Assembly: GCF_017810075.1 (NCBI RefSeq)
Contig: NZ_JADNYK010000003.1
Location: 372,001 to 436,000 of the forward strand
Direction: 5' to 3'
Source: Pseudozobellia sp. WGM2
GTDB lineage: Bacteria; Bacteroidota; Bacteroidia; Flavobacteriales; Flavobacteriaceae
DNA: 64,000 nt
Shown here: positions 9,600 to 18,242 of the stretch, one piece after another
Layout of the letters: each line of letters begins with the position of its first letter
Numbering within the stretch: the first letter of the stretch is position 1
Notes under the pieces: generated by a model
Told to the model about the DNA's origin: nothing
Databases searched by the model: none
The model's input: the letters and a program-made list of their open reading frames with translations, nothing else
Translations under genes and position numbers: made by a program

Positions 9600-10955
9600 A
9601 TGAAAACACTAAAGAATTCTGATTTGATCATACCAATATCTATATTGGTTCATCTCAGCATATTAAATGGTGTTTTGTTTGTATTAACACCAACTACCTA
9701 CCTCAACCCCTATCACATACTGCACTATAATATTTCGTGGTTGTTGATTACCTACGGACTCAATTTCTACCCTACCGATAGAAATGAAATGTTCATCACC
9801 AACGTACACAAAATGCTACAGCTGTACCTTATCTATGCTCTGGCCTACTTTGCCTTGTTTGGCATCACAGGTAAAATATATGAGTCGCTGAGCTCTCAAT
9901 TTTTGGTATACCTACTACTGTGTGCATCGCTTACCTTATACCGCATCATATTTTACGCACTTCGAAGAAATTATAGAAAATTGGGGGGCAATTCGGTAAA
10001 AGTGGTAGTCATCGGTCGTGACAAAAACCTGAAAAAGGTAAGGGCCTTGTTTGATGAACCCGACTTGGGCTATCGGTATATGGGCTATTTTGATGACAAA
10101 AAAACAAAGAGTAAAACCTATTTGGGCCCTGTACTTGACTGCTTTCTTTACTTACTCGAAAATGATATCGACGAAGTATACTGCACTGCTTCAAAGTTCA
10201 ACCATAGAGAATTAAAGAACCTAATCGATTTTGCCGATAATAATCTCATTCGAATAAAAATAATACCGGATAACAAAGATATTTTCTCAAGATCAATGAC
10301 CATAGAGAATTTTGGATCTGTACCTGTACTCAACCTTCGAAAGGTTCCTCTAGATACTGAATATGGTCGCGTTGTCAAACGTATTTTTGATCTTCTCTTC
10401 TCTTCGCTGGTTATAGTTTTGGTATTGTCATGGCTCACCCCGATCCTATACGTACTCATCAACTTTGAATCTCGGGGACCCTTATTTTTTAAACAAAAAC
10501 GACATGGGTTTAAACGAAGAATATTTTGGTGCTACAAATTTAGATCGATGCATGTTTCGGACAATGCAAATTTAAAAATGGCCACCAAGAATGACCATAG
10601 AATTACGAAAGTCGGTAAGTTCATAAGAAAAACAAGCATTGATGAATTGCCTCAATTTATCAATGTTTTTTTAGGAGATATGAGCGTGGTGGGGCCACGG
10701 CCCCATATGGTGCTACATACTGAAGATTATGAAACCACCGTAAACAAGTATTTGGTCAGGCATTTCGTAAAACCGGGTATAACCGGTCTCGCTCAAATTA
10801 AGGGTTACAGAGGTGAAATAGTACAACTCGCCGATATTCTCAACCGTACAAAGTTGGATATTTTCTATGTAGAAAAATGGTCACTAAGGCTTGATATAAA
10901 GATTATCTTTCTTACCATATGTAATGCACTAAGAGGCGAAGAGAAAGCCTATTAG
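9600..10955 (+). CDS. Polyprenyl-phosphate sugar phosphotransferase (WcaJ/PglC-superfamily), orphan copy 1
   Basis: 451 residues. The N-terminal half has four to five membrane segments and a CoA-binding-like domain with VVVIGRDKNLKK (about 135-146). The C-terminal catalytic domain has KFRSM (313-317), DELPQ (348-352), GPRPH (365-369) and KPGITG (391-396), the signature of bacterial priming transferases. Role: transfer of a hexose-1-phosphate (often glucose) from a UDP-sugar to undecaprenyl phosphate, the first step of EPS repeat-unit synthesis. It is a close paralogue of the enzyme at 26593-27951 and points the other way, tail to tail with the locus A kinase. It stands alone on its strand and is flanked by a 45-bp direct repeat. 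Confidence 0.9.
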   Translation: MKTLKNSDLIIPISILVHLSILNGVLFVLTPTTYLNPYHILHYNISWLLITYGLNFYPTDRNEMFITNVHKMLQLYLIYALAYFALFGITGKIYESLSSQFLVYLLLCASLTLYRIIFYALRRNYRKLGGNSVKVVVIGRDKNLKKVRALFDEPDLGYRYMGYFDDKKTKSKTYLGPVLDCFLYLLENDIDEVYCTASKFNHRELKNLIDFADNNLIRIKIIPDNKDIFSRSMTIENFGSVPVLNLRKVPLDTEYGRVVKRIFDLLFSSLVIVLVLSWLTPILYVLINFESRGPLFFKQKRHGFKRRIFWCYKFRSMHVSDNANLKMATKNDHRITKVGKFIRKTSIDELPQFINVFLGDMSVVGPRPHMVLHTEDYETTVNKYLVRHFVKPGITGLAQIKGYRGEIVQLADILNRTKLDIFYVEKWSLRLDIKIIFLTICNALRGEEKAY

Positions 10956-10964
10956 GCAAACCAT

Positions 10965-11008
10965 ATCAAGATGGAATCCATGCCCGAATTTAGGGTGAAA
11001 TCATGAAT
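10965..11008. repeat. 45-bp direct repeat, copy B (relic of the kef flavoprotein gene start)
   Basis: Degenerate copy of 9353-9397, in the same orientation. Read on the minus strand it starts ATGGATTCCATCTTGAT, matching the flavoprotein start ATGAATTCCATCTTGAT, and then breaks off. It lies in the 76-base space between the convergent priming transferase and kinase genes. Confidence 0.7.
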
Positions 11009-11031
11009 GCCATTCTATGAAATTGTAAAGG

Positions 11032-13506
11032 CTAGTTCTTGAATTGATTGAAAATAGATTTGATTCGATCCGAAAAAGCCCCTAAAAATGTAGTATCACT
11101 TTGGGCTCCGTATTCATAACCATATTTATACCCGTAACCGGCATCGGCCATATTTACGTCGTTCAACAAGAAAATCGGATTAACTAATTTGCCTTCGGCC
11201 TCAGATTCTAATACAAACTCCATTATTTTCTTCTTCGACTTGCCGGCCCTTACCAAGTATAAGGTCAAATCGGCATGGCGACTGATCAAAAAGGTATCGG
11301 CCAAAATCATGGAGGGTGCCGTATCGACAATCACATAGTCATAGATTGCCTTCAGCTCCTCGAACATTGTAGCAATTTTTTCATTACGTAATAATTGAAT
11401 CGGGTTGGGGGGTATGGGTCCCGATGGCAGCACCTTTAAAGACGAGTGTAACGTACTATCGTCGATATAATCAAATATAGATTTGTCATCATAGTTTAAA
11501 AAGGTACTTAAGCCCTGCTCGGCAATGCTTGTTTTGTCGTAGCGGTGCAATTGCGGGTTTCTTAGGTCAGCCCCGACCAACAATACTTTTTTACCCAATT
11601 CGGCTAAGGTCATCGCCATGTTAACCGCGGTAAAGGTCTTTCCTTCGCCTTGGGCGGAGGAGGTCACATAAATACATTTACCCGATTCCGGATTTTGCCC
11701 TTGAGAAATAATATAATTGAGGTTCGCACTGAGAATATTAAAGGATTCTGAAAGTACCGACCGCTCTTCAGCAGAAACCAAGGTCGGTTCTCCCGTCATA
11801 ATGTGGGGCACCTCCCCTAAAATAGGAATTACCTCCGTACGATCCTTGATGTCATCACGCGTATTGATCTTATCATTTAAAATTCGCTTGCCCGTGATTA
11901 TCAAGAAGGGCAACATAAAACCACTTAATAAGCCCATACCCAATACCATTTTGGTATTCGGCGAAACAGGGGCACCCAAGTTATAGGCCTCATCTACAAT
12001 TTTGGCCTTGGGGGCCTTGGCCGCTAAGGAAAGGGAATTTTCTTCCCTTTTCTGTAAAAGGAACAAGTAGAGCGATTCTTTGATGTTCTGTTGGCGTTCA
12101 ATACCCCTAAACTCCCGTTCTTGAGAAGGTTTTTCTGAGATTCGAGACCCTAATATACCGGCTTGACGGCGAATGTTATCTCGTGTAATACGCAAATTCG
12201 AACGGGTACTGACCAAACTTTGGCGAATATTGGCCTTGATTTCGCGCAGCTGGTTCGTCATGTTGACCACCAAGGGGTTGGTTTCCGTGGCCCCTTTTAG
12301 CAAGCGGTTGCGCTCCAATACCAATTGGTTGTATTCATCTACGAATAGGCCCAAAGACGATTCCCCTACTCCCATATTGGCTGGCAATAAATTGAGATCA
12401 TCGTCATTCACATGATCCATCATGGCGTTGGCCACCTCCAATTGGGTGGAAATATCTTGTTGACGATTGTTGTAATCGCTAACATTTTGTACGATGATGG
12501 AAGATTCGGTCTGTATATCAGTCAATTTATTGACCGATTTAAATTCTTCCTTCCCACTTTCAACAGAATCTAATTCACTATTGATAATTTTTAAACGCTC
12601 ATCAATAAAATAGGCCGTATTTCGGGCAATCAAATCTTTATCTTCAATGGCCTCTTGGTTGTACTCAAACACCAATTGATCCAAGACGTCCTTCGCCTTT
12701 TCGGCCTCTTGATTATTTATGGCCAAGCTTATCATGGTAGAATTATCATTAGCCAGAGCCGCTTGCAATTGGCTTCTTAAACCATTGGCTACGGCTGCTA
12801 TTGGAAGTAACTTTACCCTAAAACTAGAATTCTCTTCTTCGTCGGCATTGCTTTTTTCTTTTATATCATCATTGGCTTCAATGATAAACTCGGCAAAGGG
12901 CAATTTGACCACTTCCCCTACCTGAAGTGTCTTTTTATAATCACCTTCCACTTGTTGTACGCTCACATTGTTATCCGATAAGGGGGTTACCTCCAGTACG
13001 TTTTGCTCTAACTCAATCGCCTCGCTGAGTTGCGCTTCGTCCAATCGAACCAAGCGCAATTTATAGGGCGTTTGTTTGTAGAGTTCTTTTACCGGAAAAC
13101 TGTTACCTTCTATGCCCAAAATTTCACCTGGGGTATAATATATCAAGTTCAACCCTAAGGCCTTGACCGCATTGGTCATTAACCGGCGTGAACCCAATAA
13201 GCCTATTTCGTTTTCAATACTACTGGTACTCAAACCTTCCAGCATTCCTAAATCGGAATAACCATCAGTGGTTCTATTGGTAGTCTTCCCTTTCTCGTCT
13301 TCTATAATGATGGAAGCTACGGCCCGGTAAACGGGCTTGTTCACTTTTAAATAAATAAAGGCCGCAAACAATGCCAAACCTATACTCAATAGAAACCAAG
13401 GCCAATAACGCAAATAGGCCCACAGTAAATCGGCCACATTAATGGGCTTTTCTTCCAAAAGGTTATAATTGGGTCTTATAGGTTCCTTTGTTCTTTTATC
13501 GCTCAT
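11032..13506 (-). CDS. wzc: Wzc-type polysaccharide copolymerase / BY-kinase of locus A, with altered Walker A' motif
   Basis: 824 residues. Wzz-type chain-length domain with membrane segments at about 36-54 and 519-537, a periplasmic coiled coil between them (about 300-500), and a C-terminal cytoplasmic kinase domain. Walker A is SSAQGEGKT (616-624), Walker B VIVDTAP (725-731), and a tyrosine cluster Y791/793/795/797/799 would be the autophosphorylation site. The Walker A' motif reads LVGADLR (643-649) where the family has LxDxDxR: the first Asp is Gly (codon GGG). The second kinase in this window has the normal form. Role: control of EPS polymer length and export. No Wza-type outer-membrane protein gene adjoins it. 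Confidence 0.9.
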   Translation of the reverse strand: MSDKRTKEPIRPNYNLLEEKPINVADLLWAYLRYWPWFLLSIGLALFAAFIYLKVNKPVYRAVASIIIEDEKGKTTNRTTDGYSDLGMLEGLSTSSIENEIGLLGSRRLMTNAVKALGLNLIYYTPGEILGIEGNSFPVKELYKQTPYKLRLVRLDEAQLSEAIELEQNVLEVTPLSDNNVSVQQVEGDYKKTLQVGEVVKLPFAEFIIEANDDIKEKSNADEEENSSFRVKLLPIAAVANGLRSQLQAALANDNSTMISLAINNQEAEKAKDVLDQLVFEYNQEAIEDKDLIARNTAYFIDERLKIINSELDSVESGKEEFKSVNKLTDIQTESSIIVQNVSDYNNRQQDISTQLEVANAMMDHVNDDDLNLLPANMGVGESSLGLFVDEYNQLVLERNRLLKGATETNPLVVNMTNQLREIKANIRQSLVSTRSNLRITRDNIRRQAGILGSRISEKPSQEREFRGIERQQNIKESLYLFLLQKREENSLSLAAKAPKAKIVDEAYNLGAPVSPNTKMVLGMGLLSGFMLPFLIITGKRILNDKINTRDDIKDRTEVIPILGEVPHIMTGEPTLVSAEERSVLSESFNILSANLNYIISQGQNPESGKCIYVTSSAQGEGKTFTAVNMAMTLAELGKKVLLVGADLRNPQLHRYDKTSIAEQGLSTFLNYDDKSIFDYIDDSTLHSSLKVLPSGPIPPNPIQLLRNEKIATMFEELKAIYDYVIVDTAPSMILADTFLISRHADLTLYLVRAGKSKKKIMEFVLESEAEGKLVNPIFLLNDVNMADAGYGYKYGYEYGAQSDTTFLGAFSDRIKSIFNQFKN

Positions 13507-13928
13507 AATTTTAAATCGTAAACTACCGAATAGGTACCGTTGTTATAATATTTAAGGCTGCCTTTAACATCCTATGCGTGCATGATATAAGTGGTGATGG
13601 GGCACCAAATGGGTTTTAAAAGTGTAAACATAACTTTTTCGAATGAGCCCATGGTAATTGCTCATCAGATTTTAATTTTTTCTAATACTTTCCTATCAAA
13701 AAACACAAATTTCAACTAAGTTTCGAAGAATCTTTAACAATTTGACAAGAACTTAAAATAGTAAATATTCACCTATATAACTCTATTTTTCATAAAATAA
13801 ATGGGGTCTACCATGTCACTAAGCTCTTTTGCAAAACTACAGTAATCCGGGGTATCTCTAGGTTGTATTGGACATTGGGAGTATTCTGGTCTGTTCGTAT
13901 TGAATCGGTCAATCATATCTTAAAAGTT
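13507..13928. other. 422-base gap between kinase gene and GT4 gene of locus A
   Basis: Holds a possible 47-codon minus-strand gene or gene remnant (13773-13916) and an AT-rich remainder. A CAAAACTA at 13832-13839 is TAGTTTTG on the minus strand, fitting the -7 element TAnnTTTG, but no -33 TTG lies at the right distance. No terminator is seen. The kinase gene may be read from the operon or from a promoter not recognised here. Confidence 0.5.
13773..13916 (-). CDS. Possible small protein or gene remnant, 47 aa
   Basis: An ATG-started frame begins 12 bases after the stop of the upstream GT4 gene and runs to TAG. The start reads MIDRFNTNRPEYSQCPIQPR and the middle has a DMVDPIYFM segment. Composition is balanced rather than low-complexity, unlike a random AT-rich frame, and the spacing allows translational coupling to the GT4 gene. 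No family is recognised. It could be the tail of a lost EPS gene. Low confidence as a real gene. Confidence 0.35.
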   Translation of the reverse strand: MIDRFNTNRPEYSQCPIQPRDTPDYCSFAKELSDMVDPIYFMKNRVI

Positions 13929-15026
13929 TTAAAATTTCTCGATAATTTCTACCAACCGTTTTTCAAATTTGTCTATGGTAAAGTTTTGGTCAAAGCGTTT
14001 TTTACCCGCATCTCCCATTTTTCTTCTTTTATCTGGGTTTTCTATCATCCATTTCATTCGGTCGGCTAATCCTTGAACTTCCTTCTGTGGCAGGCAAAAA
14101 CCCGTTTCACCCTCGGTAATCACCGATGGTATAGCCCCATTATCGGTAGAAATACAAGGTAGCCCGTAAGCCATGGCTTCCAACAAAACCAAGGGCAAGC
14201 ATTCTTGTTGATAGAATGTTGGAAAGATAAAAACATCTGAATTTTGAAAAAAAACTACTTTTTGATCGCCATATTTTGGGCCATGGGACGAAACTTCTTG
14301 TTCAAGCCCGTAAGAGCGCACCTTAGTTTTAAAATCCTTTTCCGAAACATCTTTGTATTGGCCTACAAAATCACATTTAAAAGACAGGTTTTGCTCTTTA
14401 ATTATTTGACAAGCCTGTAAAAGAATATAAACCCCTTTTTCTTCTATCATATTGGACAAAAAAAGAAAGTGAGTGATTGAATTAGTTTTAACTATACTTG
14501 CCTTACTTTCTTTTGCAGGAACACCATTAGGCAAAAAATAAACATCTTTTTTGTTGATAAAAGGTACTTTTTCAGCATAAAGCTCCTTCCCTAAAAGGAT
14601 AATCTTTACATCTTTAAAAAAAGATTTAAGCAAATGTTGATTATACTTTTTATCTAACCAATCTCGCTGTGCCTTATTATGAAAATGCAATAAGACCTTC
14701 ACTCCCGTTAATTTAATACTCTTTACCAACAGGTAATCTCTATAAAAAGCAATACCCGAAGAACTGGGCGTTAAATAACACACAGCCGGCTGAAAACTTC
14801 TTATTAATTTTAGTACTGTAAATAGTTGTAGTAACATATTCCAGAACTTTTTGAAGCTTAATCGACCTATTTCCTTTAAATCTGAGGAAGCGGAAAGATT
14901 AACAAACCTAGCATCAAAACTATTGTTTACCAACTCACTATCATGTATGTATTTGCCCATGACAGATGCCCCATGAACGGGTGGTGGTATATGCAAAACG
15001 AATAGAACTTTTTTAATAGGTTTCAT
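13929..15026 (-). CDS. GT4-family glycosyltransferase (group 1)
   Basis: 365 residues, GT-B fold. The N-terminus HIPPPVHGASVMGKYI is the nucleotide-sugar GT4 start with the Gly-rich loop. The C-terminal half has the EX7E motif as ECLPLVLLE (275-283), then AMAYGLPCISTDNGAIP. Retaining sugar transfer onto the lipid-linked repeat unit at the inner face of the membrane is the family role; donor and acceptor are unknown. It is the last clear gene of the main locus A run before the 422-base gap, 15 bases after the GT2-like gene upstream. Confidence 0.88.
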   Translation of the reverse strand: MKPIKKVLFVLHIPPPVHGASVMGKYIHDSELVNNSFDARFVNLSASSDLKEIGRLSFKKFWNMLLQLFTVLKLIRSFQPAVCYLTPSSSGIAFYRDYLLVKSIKLTGVKVLLHFHNKAQRDWLDKKYNQHLLKSFFKDVKIILLGKELYAEKVPFINKKDVYFLPNGVPAKESKASIVKTNSITHFLFLSNMIEEKGVYILLQACQIIKEQNLSFKCDFVGQYKDVSEKDFKTKVRSYGLEQEVSSHGPKYGDQKVVFFQNSDVFIFPTFYQQECLPLVLLEAMAYGLPCISTDNGAIPSVITEGETGFCLPQKEVQGLADRMKWMIENPDKRRKMGDAGKKRFDQNFTIDKFEKRLVEIIEKF

Positions 15027-15041
15027 AAGGGGGAATAGTTT

Positions 15042-15941
15042 CTAAATACCTAGCGTGTACCTGATTCTGGAATAAATACGAATTGGAATACTGTGGTATT
15101 TATAACAAGCTTGTTCAATTTGCGTATTTACTTTAATATTTTTTTCAAATTTAAATTGCCGTTGTTCACCCTCACTCATCTGAGTTTTAAAGCGGGAAAA
15201 GGTGTATTTGGTATTGGTACCCTCAACATTAAAGCCTTCATTTTCCACAAAGGATTCAAAAGGCATAAGGGAATATTTCTTCTGTTTAAATTGTGAATAG
15301 CAAAAACGTATCGCCCAGGTATTGCCACCGCCTTCCACCACACTTTTGAGCATGCGGAACATATCACTGCCATTGTAATTAAAAGCCTTAACGGCTTTTT
15401 TATCGGCCTTAAAAGCTTCCCAATCCTTTACCTCCCAATCGACCGTTTTCCATTGGTGCTGCCATGTAGCCCAACCCCAAGAAGAGGATCGGCCATAGAG
15501 ATAAAAGTCCGAAGAATAGTCCTTGGGTCTTTTTATTTCAAGACCATACCCACAGATAGAAATAATACGATTATGGTCTTGATAAAAGTCCAAGGCCTGA
15601 TTCATATAATCTAGAAAATTGGGGGTGGTATAAAGGTCATCTTCCAACACAATCACCCTCCCGTAAGTTTTAACTGTTTGACTTACCCCTTCTATAATTG
15701 AAGTTCCCAAACCTTTATTTTGCGGAGCTTCCACTATGGTTACGGACTTAAACCCTTGAACACTTTGTATGTATTGGCGTACGGCGGTCACCTTCTTTTT
15801 GGCAGCTTCGTTCTTAGGGCCATCGGAAAAAATAATCAAGTCGCTTTCCGAAGCCAAATAATTCTTTTGCAAGGCCTTAACCGTTTCTTGGGTCACTTTT
15901 AAACGATTATAAACGAATAAACAGATAGGTGCTAGCGTCAT
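15042..15941 (-). CDS. GT-A fold sugar transferase, GT2/GNT-I-like
   Basis: 299 residues. The start APICLFVYNRLKVTQETVKAL and the metal-binding LEDDL (99-103) following an NKGLGTSIIEG segment mark the GNT-I/GT2-like proteins often annotated as sugar transferases in O-antigen and EPS clusters. The SSSWGWATWQHQW segment (about 152-164) is conserved in this group. Role: addition of one sugar to the locus A repeat unit. Close spacing (14 bases) to the hydrolase-like gene upstream supports an operon. Confidence 0.8.
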   Translation of the reverse strand: MTLAPICLFVYNRLKVTQETVKALQKNYLASESDLIIFSDGPKNEAAKKKVTAVRQYIQSVQGFKSVTIVEAPQNKGLGTSIIEGVSQTVKTYGRVIVLEDDLYTTPNFLDYMNQALDFYQDHNRIISICGYGLEIKRPKDYSSDFYLYGRSSSWGWATWQHQWKTVDWEVKDWEAFKADKKAVKAFNYNGSDMFRMLKSVVEGGGNTWAIRFCYSQFKQKKYSLMPFESFVENEGFNVEGTNTKYTFSRFKTQMSEGEQRQFKFEKNIKVNTQIEQACYKYHSIPIRIYSRIRYTLGI

Positions 15942-15955
15942 ATCATTCTCTTATG

Positions 15956-16810
15956 TTACTTTCTACGCTGGTATTTGTCTCGTAATTGCAGATACGTACC
16001 TATCAATACTTTCTTAAAACCGATCATTTTGATAGAAAACCAAACGGGTTGCTGTGTTCGTTGGCTTAATTCTTTTAATCTATCATCCGACAGATTAATC
16101 ACTTTCGGTAAAGCCCGCTTTAAAAAAGGTATCCCATGATGACCGGTCTTAAATTCAATGACCTGAAGGGTATTTAAGTCGCTAACATGTTCCCTTTGCG
16201 TAATATCCCAAGGCGAAGCATTTGAATAAAAGTAATAGATGTTTGATTCGGGGTTTATCAGTGGTTTAATATCGTATTGCTTGGCCAAAGCCGTATCCTT
16301 ATTCCTAAAAAGAATGGGGTCGGTGCTAGGTTTGCTAGTCTTCAAAAGGGAATGTACTTCAAATTGGCCGTTAAACGACACTATTTTTTTGGCCCCCAGC
16401 AAAGAACCGAACAGCACGGCCGCAAAGCCTCCAGAAGAACTACCTAACGCAACTATATGACAGCCCTGGGTCTCTTTTCTTAAGAAAGAAGCCACTTTTT
16501 CGATGGAATCCAGTTCTTTGTTGATCCCTTTTAAATACCATTGTTTAAAGACATCCCGGATAAAAATATGTTTATAGGCGTTTTTAATACGAGTGCCGTA
16601 CCATTCAAAGGCATCCTTCTCTACAATCCGTTGTTTAAAAACGAGCTCCTCATTGGGGTAGTAAATATCGTTGCTACTAAAATAGATGGCCACCGTAGAA
16701 CGCTCCGAAGCATGTTTATCGAATACAATCTTATAATTGTCTCGGTGTTGATACACTTCCTGAACAATTTCCGAATCTACCTGAAATACATAGGGGGTCT
16801 TTACATCCAT
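15956..16810 (-). CDS. Alpha/beta-hydrolase-like protein of EPS locus A, function unknown
   Basis: 284 residues, no signal peptide. A nucleophile-elbow motif GSSSGG (123-128, Ser125) follows a beta-strand (CHIVAL), and a TGHHGIPF segment (222-229) could supply the catalytic His, so a serine-esterase or acyltransferase fold is likely. The start overlaps the upstream GT2 gene by 10 bases, so it is translationally coupled and belongs to the EPS operon. Possible roles are removal or transfer of acyl groups on cytoplasmic precursors, or a non-enzymatic part. No close named family is recognised. Confidence 0.5.
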   Translation of the reverse strand: MDVKTPYVFQVDSEIVQEVYQHRDNYKIVFDKHASERSTVAIYFSSNDIYYPNEELVFKQRIVEKDAFEWYGTRIKNAYKHIFIRDVFKQWYLKGINKELDSIEKVASFLRKETQGCHIVALGSSSGGFAAVLFGSLLGAKKIVSFNGQFEVHSLLKTSKPSTDPILFRNKDTALAKQYDIKPLINPESNIYYFYSNASPWDITQREHVSDLNTLQVIEFKTGHHGIPFLKRALPKVINLSDDRLKELSQRTQQPVWFSIKMIGFKKVLIGTYLQLRDKYQRRK

Positions 16811-17625
16811 AATTGGGGAAACAATACGCGCAAATGAATGCTTATATAATGTTTTAGGGCCGTTAGCATTCCAAAATGCCGGTTTTCATACTTGAAAAAA
16901 TATGTAGGGTGGGCATTTCCCAGTGGGGAATACAAGGCCTTGATACGTTCTTTTAAAGGTGTGCTGGCATAGCACCATTTGGGTAATTGGGGATTGTTTT
17001 CGCAAGTACCGACATATTTTTTGGTAGAATAACAGGGAAAACCTTTTTTTTGCACCCGCAAGCCGTAGTCGAAATCGCCAATGGCGTGGGGAAAAACGGG
17101 ATCCAATTGCCCCGCCTCTTTGTAAATTGCCTGAGGCACCAAAACCACATTGCCGTTTACCCGATCTACCAACTGCATTTCTCCGTTAGGATCGAGTAAC
17201 ATATTTTTAAACCGGCCGCCATAGGTCGTTTTTTGGGCATCATTTTCCGAACATAAGAAGCCACAAATTAAGGCTTTATCCTCCTTTTCTTGGGAACACT
17301 TCAACAAATGGGTCAAAGTATCGGGGTAGACAAAGGTATCATCATTGAGCCAAAGGTAAAAGTCATAATTCTTGGTTTGGGCGGCGGTTTCCCAGGCCAG
17401 GTGCATGCCACGGTTCCAAAACAGGTTGCCTGGGCTTTTAATAATGGTAACCTGGGGAAAGGCAGCGGCCACGGCCTCCGGGGTCCCGTCGGTACAACCG
17501 TCGTCTACCAAAAACACCTCCAAACCTACATTTTCCTGTAGCTGTTGGACATACAAGTTTTGTAGCGCATTTAGGGTTTTCTCTTTACGATTAAAGACCG
17601 TTAAGAGTACTGCAATACTAATCAT
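16801..17625 (-). CDS. GT2-family glycosyltransferase
   Basis: 274 residues. Inverting GT-A fold start ISIAVLLTVFNRKEKTLNAL, DDG (41-43) for the nucleotide, and NDD (94-96) as the DXD-type metal motif. The ETAAQTKNYDFYLWLNDDT context resembles rhamnosyl- or galactosyltransferase relatives. It starts directly after the stop of the upstream acyltransferase gene (no spacer) and overlaps the next gene by 10 bases, so it is firmly inside the locus A operon. The sugar is unknown. Confidence 0.88.
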   Translation of the reverse strand: MISIAVLLTVFNRKEKTLNALQNLYVQQLQENVGLEVFLVDDGCTDGTPEAVAAAFPQVTIIKSPGNLFWNRGMHLAWETAAQTKNYDFYLWLNDDTFVYPDTLTHLLKCSQEKEDKALICGFLCSENDAQKTTYGGRFKNMLLDPNGEMQLVDRVNGNVVLVPQAIYKEAGQLDPVFPHAIGDFDYGLRVQKKGFPCYSTKKYVGTCENNPQLPKWCYASTPLKERIKALYSPLGNAHPTYFFKYENRHFGMLTALKHYISIHLRVLFPQLWM

Positions 17626-18231
17626 CTAAATTTCCTTAATAAATTTAGCGGGGTTTCCCGCCCAAATTTGGTTGTCAGGGATGGATTTGGTGACCACGGA
17701 ACCAGCCCCCACCACGGAATTTTCACCTATGGTCACCCCCTTTAAAATAATGGAAAAGGCCCCGATAAACGCGTGGTCCTTAATGACTACGGGTGCTTTT
17801 ACCTTATGTTTAAGGTCTTCTTTACTCGCTCTAATTTTAGGGTCCAAGGAATGGAAATCGGTATCATATATCTTGACACCTCCCCCTATTTTTACGTGGT
17901 TGCCTATAGTTATACTTTGATGGCAGATTAAAGCCGATTGGGACATGCCTACCTGTTCCCCGATATGTAATACAGCTCCTTTATCCACAAAAAAGGTACA
18001 TTTATCATAACAACCTATGGGGTTACCTTTGATGCCGTTATTCATAGAAAAATCATTGGCTAAAGACATTTTACCCCCACGGGCTACCATGATATACGGA
18101 ACTCCATTAGTAGAGAAATTGGAAAAACTGACATTGTTCCCTTTAAGGATGATAAAAGTCACAATCTTATTCCCTAAGCTCTGAACCGATAATATAATTT
18201 TTCGAATTGCCTTATAAATAGTTCCTACCAT
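17626..18231 (-). CDS. Left-handed beta-helix (hexapeptide) O-acyltransferase
   Basis: 201 residues. Imperfect hexapeptide repeats ([LIV]GxxxxI) run through about 75-190, with catalytic-type His in the YDTDFHSLDP segment and the closing IPDNQIWAGNPAKFIKEI typical of maltose/galactoside O-acetyltransferase relatives. Role: O-acetylation of a sugar in the repeat unit or of a precursor. It stops exactly where the GT2 gene starts and begins 11 bases after the polymerase gene, so it belongs to the locus A operon. Confidence 0.85.
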   Translation of the reverse strand: MVGTIYKAIRKIILSVQSLGNKIVTFIILKGNNVSFSNFSTNGVPYIMVARGGKMSLANDFSMNNGIKGNPIGCYDKCTFFVDKGAVLHIGEQVGMSQSALICHQSITIGNHVKIGGGVKIYDTDFHSLDPKIRASKEDLKHKVKAPVVIKDHAFIGAFSIILKGVTIGENSVVGAGSVVTKSIPDNQIWAGNPAKFIKEI

Positions 18232-18242
18232 CTACCGTTTTT

